Assembly: GCF_008281175.1 (NCBI RefSeq)
Contig: NZ_CP036524.1
Span: 3,348,001-3,412,000, forward strand
DNA from: [Clostridium] hylemonae DSM 15053
Lineage (GTDB): Bacteria > Bacillota > Clostridia > Lachnospirales > Lachnospiraceae
Length of the DNA: 64,000 nt
Direction: 5' to 3'
Translations under genes and position numbers: made by a program
In this document: piece by piece, positions 62,856 through 64,000 of the stretch
How positions within the stretch are numbered: position 1 is the first letter of the stretch
Layout: every line of letters begins with the position of its first letter
Notes under the pieces: generated by a model
The model's input: only the letters and a program-made list of their open reading frames with translations
Databases searched by the model: none
Told to the model about the DNA's origin: nothing

Positions 62856-63623
62856 ATGGAATTGACGATACAGACGTTTATAATTGTATGCCCGCTTTTG
62901 TTTCTGGCGGGCATGGTAGATGCCATCGGCGGGGGCGGAGGACTCATCTCGCTGCCCGCCTATCTCCTCGCCGGACTTCCTCCCCACGCGGCGGTCGCAA
63001 CGAATAAAATGTCGTCCCCTTTCGGGACCGCGCTGGCAACCTACCGCTTTGCCAGAAATCATCTCATCAATGTAAAGCTTGCCGTTCCTTCTATATTTGC
63101 CGCAGTCGCAGGCTCCTTCATCGGATCACATATCTCACTGCTTGTTCCGGAGAAGGTTATGGCGTACGTCCTTGTGATCATACTGCCGCTCTCTGCCTTT
63201 CTCGTGCTGAACAAAAAGCTCTTTAACGACAGCGGCGCAGAAGAAGTCACGCTGGATGGACGCACCTACATCACCGCCGTTGCCGCCGCATTTATCATTG
63301 GCGGCTATGACGGCTTTTACGGCCCGGGAACCGGTACTTTTCTGATCATCGCGTTTACCATATTTGCAAAGCTCAGCATTAAGACTGCCAACGCACAGGC
63401 AAAAGTGATCAACCTGACTACCAACGTTACCTCTCTTATCATTTTTCTTCTGAACGGGCAGGTCCTCATTCCGCTTGGCCTTGCCGCCGCGGCCTGCAAT
63501 ATGCTGGGCGGGTATATCGGCGCGGGACTCGTCATGAAAAATGGGGCGAAGGTCGCAAAGCCGAGTATACTACTCGTGCTCGCGCTGCTTGCGTTTAAAA
63601 TAATCGGAAACGGAAATATCTAA
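62856..63623 (+). CDS. TauE/SafE-family membrane exporter
   Basis: A 255-residue polytopic protein with eight or so hydrophobic segments. VDAIGGGGGLISLPAYLLAG and ATNKMSSPFGTALATYRFAR in the first half, and GGYDGFYGPGTGTFLIIAF with NAQAKVINLTTNVTSL in the second, are the repeated signature of the TauE/SafE family, which exports sulfite, sulfoacetate or other small anions. The open frame extends upstream to 62040 but those codons are not coding; ATG 62856 follows AAAGGA and lies after the promoter. The last 54 bases overlap the convergent neighbour. Confidence 0.9.
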   Translation: MELTIQTFIIVCPLLFLAGMVDAIGGGGGLISLPAYLLAGLPPHAAVATNKMSSPFGTALATYRFARNHLINVKLAVPSIFAAVAGSFIGSHISLLVPEKVMAYVLVIILPLSAFLVLNKKLFNDSGAEEVTLDGRTYITAVAAAFIIGGYDGFYGPGTGTFLIIAFTIFAKLSIKTANAQAKVINLTTNVTSLIIFLLNGQVLIPLGLAAAACNMLGGYIGAGLVMKNGAKVAKPSILLVLALLAFKIIGNGNI

Positions 63624-64000
63624 TGCTTTTCTCGTGCTCAGCTTCCGCCAGCTCAATACGCTGGCGGCAAGTCCCGATACCGCCAGGAACAGACCGGCAA
63701 ACCATGCTTTTTCCGGATAAAACTTCTCCTTTGAGAACATGAATTCCAGGTTATTTCTTTGCTCTTCTATGAGTGTTGACCAGAATTCTCTGTCAGAGAA
63801 ATGAGTAGGCACAATGTCCCTCGGAATCCCCGGCAGCTGCGTACATATGACCGCTCCCGCCGCGATCAGGACGAGGAGCAGTATGACATTTATACTTTCT
63901 TTATCTCTCCTTTTCCAATGCCTGTACAAAGACCGGCACAGAATGAGAACATAGACGAGAAAAGCGGCTCCACAAATAAAATGAGGAAAACTGTAGTCGA
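63570..64000 (-). CDS. Membrane protein, N-terminus cut by the window end
   Basis: The 3' part of a protein of unknown family. The frame is open without stop from 63570 through the window edge; codons upstream of the TTG at 63929 read ..GAAFLVYVLILCRSLYRHWK, a hydrophobic helix, so the real start lies beyond 64000. Two more helices follow (SINVILLLVLIAAGAVICT and AWFAGLFLAVSGLAASVL), with a charged SDYFKRKQREHE tail. The last 54 bases overlap the TauE/SafE gene tail to tail. No function can be inferred. Confidence 0.7.
   Translation of the reverse strand, partial: DYSFPHFICGAAFLVYVLILCRSLYRHWKRRDKESINVILLLVLIAAGAVICTQLPGIPRDIVPTHFSDREFWSTLIEEQRNNLEFMFSKEKFYPEKAWFAGLFLAVSGLAASVLSWRKLSTRKALDISVSDYFKRKQREHE

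Overview
The window looks like a chromosomal stretch of a Gram-positive anaerobe of the Clostridia, most likely a gut-type Lachnospiraceae. The reasons are the str operon order rpsL-rpsG-fusA-tuf, the many Clostridia-type sugar operons, lipoprotein solute-binding proteins, an ECF-type vitamin transporter and strong AGGAGG ribosome-binding sites. Family and operon calls rest on protein motifs and spacing read by eye; no database search was run. Nearly all genes lie on the minus strand. I see no rRNA, tRNA, CRISPR array, insertion sequence or phage gene.

Layout. (1) 66-3660: a PHP phosphoesterase and an RpiB-type isomerase, divergent from a HAD phosphatase, then a membrane diguanylate cyclase. 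(2) 3799-18143: an L-arabinose locus. A seven-gene minus-strand operon encodes a YtfQ/YtfR/YtfT/YjfF-type furanose transporter followed by AraB, AraD and AraA. An AraR-type repressor diverges from it. Beside it lies a histidine kinase / sugar-binding lipoprotein / YesN-type response regulator trio that probably senses the sugar outside the cell. (3) 18235-39089: a run of 19 minus-strand genes, about 21 kb, for several sugars or polyols. It holds a CUT1 ABC importer, FucI, a second fucose/arabinose-type isomerase, a phosphomannose-isomerase-like cupin, two rhamnulokinase-like FGGY kinases, a PfkB kinase, two class II (zinc) aldolases of the FucA/AraD type, a ketose-bisphosphate aldolase, four oxidoreductases and a DhaK/DhaL pair. 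Two regulators (XRE and DeoR type) diverge from it across a palindrome-rich spacer. (4) 40758-47113: CstA with an unknown partner, then an S41-like lipoprotein, a PfkB kinase and a uracil/xanthine permease. (5) 47335-51855: the str operon. (6) 52065-61705: a LacI regulator and a nine-gene operon that joins a complete ECF transporter (S, T, two ATPases) to an SGNH esterase, two M20 peptidases, an amidohydrolase and a glutamine-amidotransferase-like protein. Its promoter carries a LacI-type operator just downstream of the start point and a second copy 173 bp away. (7) 62052-64000: an HD hydrolase, a TauE/SafE exporter and a membrane protein that runs off the window end.

Two regions deserve most attention. 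The ECF-hydrolase operon looks like a self-contained import-and-deprotect pathway for an unknown small metabolite, and one of its two ATPases lacks a recognisable LSGGQ signature. The 21-kb sugar operon contains duplicated enzyme activities that cannot all serve one known sugar. Repeats of interest are a 60-bp tandem duplication beside tuf that carries TATAAT boxes, and a 122-bp duplicated element with a 22-bp hairpin between the LacI gene and the peptidase operon.
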